Below, piece after piece: positions 6,117 through 7,502 of a DNA stretch of 7,502 bases. Where the stretch lies: positions 1 through 7,502 of the forward strand of contig JBLFZF010000134.1 of the NCBI GenBank assembly GCA_047610145.1, written 5' to 3'. Both the position numbers and the translations under genes were made by a program. Below the pieces are notes generated by a model. It searched no databases. It was not told the origin of the DNA and worked only from the letters and a program-made list of their open reading frames with translations. Every line of letters begins with the position of its first letter. Position 1 is the first letter of the stretch. The stretch comes from CAJXZP01 sp047610145. Lineage in GTDB: Bacteria; Bacteroidota; Bacteroidia; Flavobacteriales_G; Salibacteraceae.

Positions 6117-7226
6117 TTAAATCATCAGTAAACCATAACCAATAACAGATCCGCCAACAATTACCCATACGGAACTTATTTTCGGGAACTTGAACGCAAT
6201 GAGTATACTCATCGCCATTAACAGCCATGCTTTCCAATCTTCGCCAACATCGTAGCCAATTTTCAGTGTTACCGCAGCCATAATTCCTACCGCTGCTACA
6301 TTGACAGAATCTAGAAAGTAAGACAAGGCCTTAGATTTACGTAGCCAAGGAATAATCTTTACCAATAGTCCAACTAAAAAGAACGAAGGCAAGAACATAC
6401 CTAGACTGGCATAAACTGCGCCTGAAATTCCGTTTAATTGATAGCCTACAAAAGTGGCAGTGGTTAATACTGGCCCAGGTGTAAATTGGCCCATAGCAAT
6501 AGCATCTAATAACTGTGGTTTAGTTAACCAGCCTAGTTTTTCAACCAGCTCTGCGTCCATGTAAGCAATGAGAACGTATCCACTACCAAAAAGAACCATG
6601 GCGATTTTAAAGAATACCCAAAAAATAGATGTGTTGGATAAGATCAATGTTTTTAAACCCATTAAGGGTAAAAAACTGTTTAATGATTTTGTGTGCGCTA
6701 CATTCATTATCAAAGCGCCAATAGCACCTAATCCAATAATGACTAAAAACTCATCAATTCCATAAACCGAAGCACCTAACGAAATGACACCTATGATAGC
6801 CAGTTTCCATGTTTTTACTGCTTTTTTACCCAATTTATAAGTGGCGTTTAAAATAATACCTACAACTACGGGTTTAATACCATAAAAGAGCGGGGCAATG
6901 GCTGGTACCTCGCCATACGTGCCATATAGAATAGCGAGTATTAAGGTAAATACTACTGCCGGAAAAATAAACCCAACGCCACCCGCAATAAGGCCTAACC
7001 AACCTGCGCGAACATGACCAACGTGCATCGTCATTTGGGTGGAATTTGGTCCAGGTATTAAATTGGTAGCTCCTACCATATCCAGAAAGTATTGTTGGCT
7101 CATCCATTTTCGTTTTTCTACCACTTCCTTTTCCATCATAGCGATGTGTGCAGCAGGGCCACCAAATGCGATAAAACCTAATTTAAAGAATACGAGAAAT
7201 ACTTCTTTTACTTTTTGAAAGTCCAT
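6117..7226 (-). CDS. chrA: ChrA-type chromate transporter (two CHR domains)
   Basis: Inner-membrane transporter of the CHR family, whose characterised members export chromate. The 369 residues hold the tandem pair of CHR domains of long-chain ChrA proteins. The N-terminal domain (about 1-175) has FKLGFIAFGGPAAHIAMM (14-31) and the signature IPGPNSTQ (57-64). The C-terminal domain (about 200-369) repeats the plan with FKIAMVLFGSGYVLIAYM (206-223) and FTPGPVLTTATFVGY (248-262). Hydrophobic stretches suited to about ten or more membrane segments fill the rest. The start ATG at 7226 leads straight into the typical amphipathic N-terminus. It lies 82 bases downstream of an AraC-family gene in the same direction and converges with the dehydrogenase gene. 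Family membership is secure. Chromate as the physiological substrate is inferred by homology only, and many environmental homologues are untested. Confidence 0.9.
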   Translation of the reverse strand: MDFQKVKEVFLVFFKLGFIAFGGPAAHIAMMEKEVVEKRKWMSQQYFLDMVGATNLIPGPNSTQMTMHVGHVRAGWLGLIAGGVGFIFPAVVFTLILAILYGTYGEVPAIAPLFYGIKPVVVGIILNATYKLGKKAVKTWKLAIIGVISLGASVYGIDEFLVIIGLGAIGALIMNVAHTKSLNSFLPLMGLKTLILSNTSIFWVFFKIAMVLFGSGYVLIAYMDAELVEKLGWLTKPQLLDAIAMGQFTPGPVLTTATFVGYQLNGISGAVYASLGMFLPSFFLVGLLVKIIPWLRKSKALSYFLDSVNVAAVGIMAAVTLKIGYDVGEDWKAWLLMAMSILIAFKFPKISSVWVIVGGSVIGYGLLMI

Positions 7227-7261
7227 TGTTTTTTAGATTAATTGAATTCAGAACAAATATC

Positions 7262-7308
7262 TACCATTACTGGGAAGTGACATGGTATGAATGAAAAAAC
7301 AATGGTAT
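7262..7308. repeat. Hexamer ATGGTA/TACCAT at 20-base spacing upstream of the transporter
   Basis: TACCAT begins at 7262, and its reverse complement ATGGTA begins at 7282 and again at 7302, where both extend to ATGGTAT. The period is exactly 20 bases, about two helical turns. The copies lie 36 to 82 bases upstream of the transporter ATG and just past the AraC-family stop. They could be regulator half-sites. The first two copies also form a 6-bp inverted repeat with a 14-base loop, but no T run follows, so it is not a convincing terminator. Chance is possible in AT-rich sequence. Confidence 0.3.
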
Positions 7309-7502
7309 TTATTGCACTTGCTTTCTGTAGGTATTAGCCGTTATTGAGGTATGCCTTTTAAAGAATTTAATAAAGTGTGAATCGTCTTTAAACCCAAGAG
7401 AATGGGCTATTTCTATAATAGGAATATCGGTATAGGTTAAGTTTCTTTTTGCTTCAGTAATGAGATAGTTTGAAATAACCATAGAAGCTGATTTTCCCGT
7501 TT
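7309..7502 (-). CDS. AraC-family transcriptional regulator, C-terminal HTH fragment (5' partial)
   Basis: The frame read on the - strand from the window edge to TAA at 7309-7311 gives 63 residues and has no start in the window. It is the second half of an AraC/XylS DNA-binding domain. An ITEAKRNL segment (residues 14-21) matches the R-L-xx-A-x-x-L helix pattern. DIPIIEIAHSLGFKDDSHF (25-43) matches the second helix-turn-helix (IxEIAxxxGFxDxSyF), and IKFFKRHTSITANTYRK (44-60) matches FKKxxGxTPxxYRK. Pro of the usual 'TP' is Ala here. The C-terminus is at the expected distance after YRK, so this end is intact. The effector-binding part lies outside the window. It is codirectional with the chrA-like gene 82 bases downstream and could regulate it, but that is only suggested by position. 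Confidence 0.88.
   Translation of the reverse strand, partial: TGKSASMVISNYLITEAKRNLTYTDIPIIEIAHSLGFKDDSHFIKFFKRHTSITANTYRKQVQ

Noticed and set aside
6043..6237. A 64-codon - strand frame spanning the end of the dehydrogenase gene and the start of the transporter's 3' region
   Set aside because: It overlaps the transporter in another frame, runs through the terminator hairpin and shows no family features.
7254..7261. GATATTTG on the - strand as a -7 promoter element of the transporter
   Set aside because: It has one mismatch to TAnnTTTG and no TTG at a suitable upstream distance, so support is too weak to list.
1..7502. tRNA or rRNA genes, insertion sequences, CRISPR arrays, phage or toxin-antitoxin genes
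   Set aside because: I looked for these and found no cloverleaf, terminal inverted repeats, regular spacer arrays or characteristic proteins. Coding sequence and short intergenic regions account for the window.

Overview
The window is an AT-rich stretch of a Bacteroidota chromosome, probably Flavobacteriia or a close relative. Four things point there: a single-chain LpxC-FabZ fusion, the gene order lpxD / lpxC-fabZ / lpxA / efp, start codons preceded by A/T-rich sequence instead of strong Shine-Dalgarno motifs, and a TAnnTTTG-type promoter element upstream of tsaE. The phylum call is inferred from gene content and was not confirmed by a database search.

Positions 1-3495 (+ strand) form a tight operon for the early lipid A pathway. 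It runs from lpxD (5' end outside the window) through the bifunctional lpxC-fabZ and lpxA to efp, with gaps of 12, 2 and 5 bases. A strong intrinsic terminator at 3520-3547 closes it. LpxA puts the first acyl chain on UDP-GlcNAc, the LpxC half removes the acetyl group, and LpxD adds the second acyl chain. The FabZ half feeds fatty-acid elongation, which competes with lipid A for the same 3-hydroxyacyl-ACP pool. EF-P, a translation factor, is the last gene.

Positions 3608-4273 (- strand) carry rpe, which ends at its own hairpin terminator, so efp and rpe converge on two terminators placed back to back. A 137-base divergent intergenic region separates rpe from tsaE and an alanine-dehydrogenase-family gene (4411-6053, + strand). 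These two genes overlap by one base (TAATG). The dehydrogenase-like protein has an intact nucleotide-binding motif but lacks two of the classical alanine dehydrogenase active-site residues.

Positions 6117-7226 (- strand) encode a two-domain ChrA-type transporter, converging on the dehydrogenase gene with a terminator between them. Upstream of it, in the same direction, is the C-terminal end of an AraC-family regulator that runs off the window at 7502. The 82 bases between them carry a hexamer repeated at 20-base intervals.

No stretch over 300 bases lacks a gene. I see no RNA genes, insertion sequences, CRISPR arrays or prophage. This is mostly core-genome housekeeping sequence and I do not find a convincing new system. 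The point most worth following is the altered active site of the alanine-dehydrogenase-like protein.
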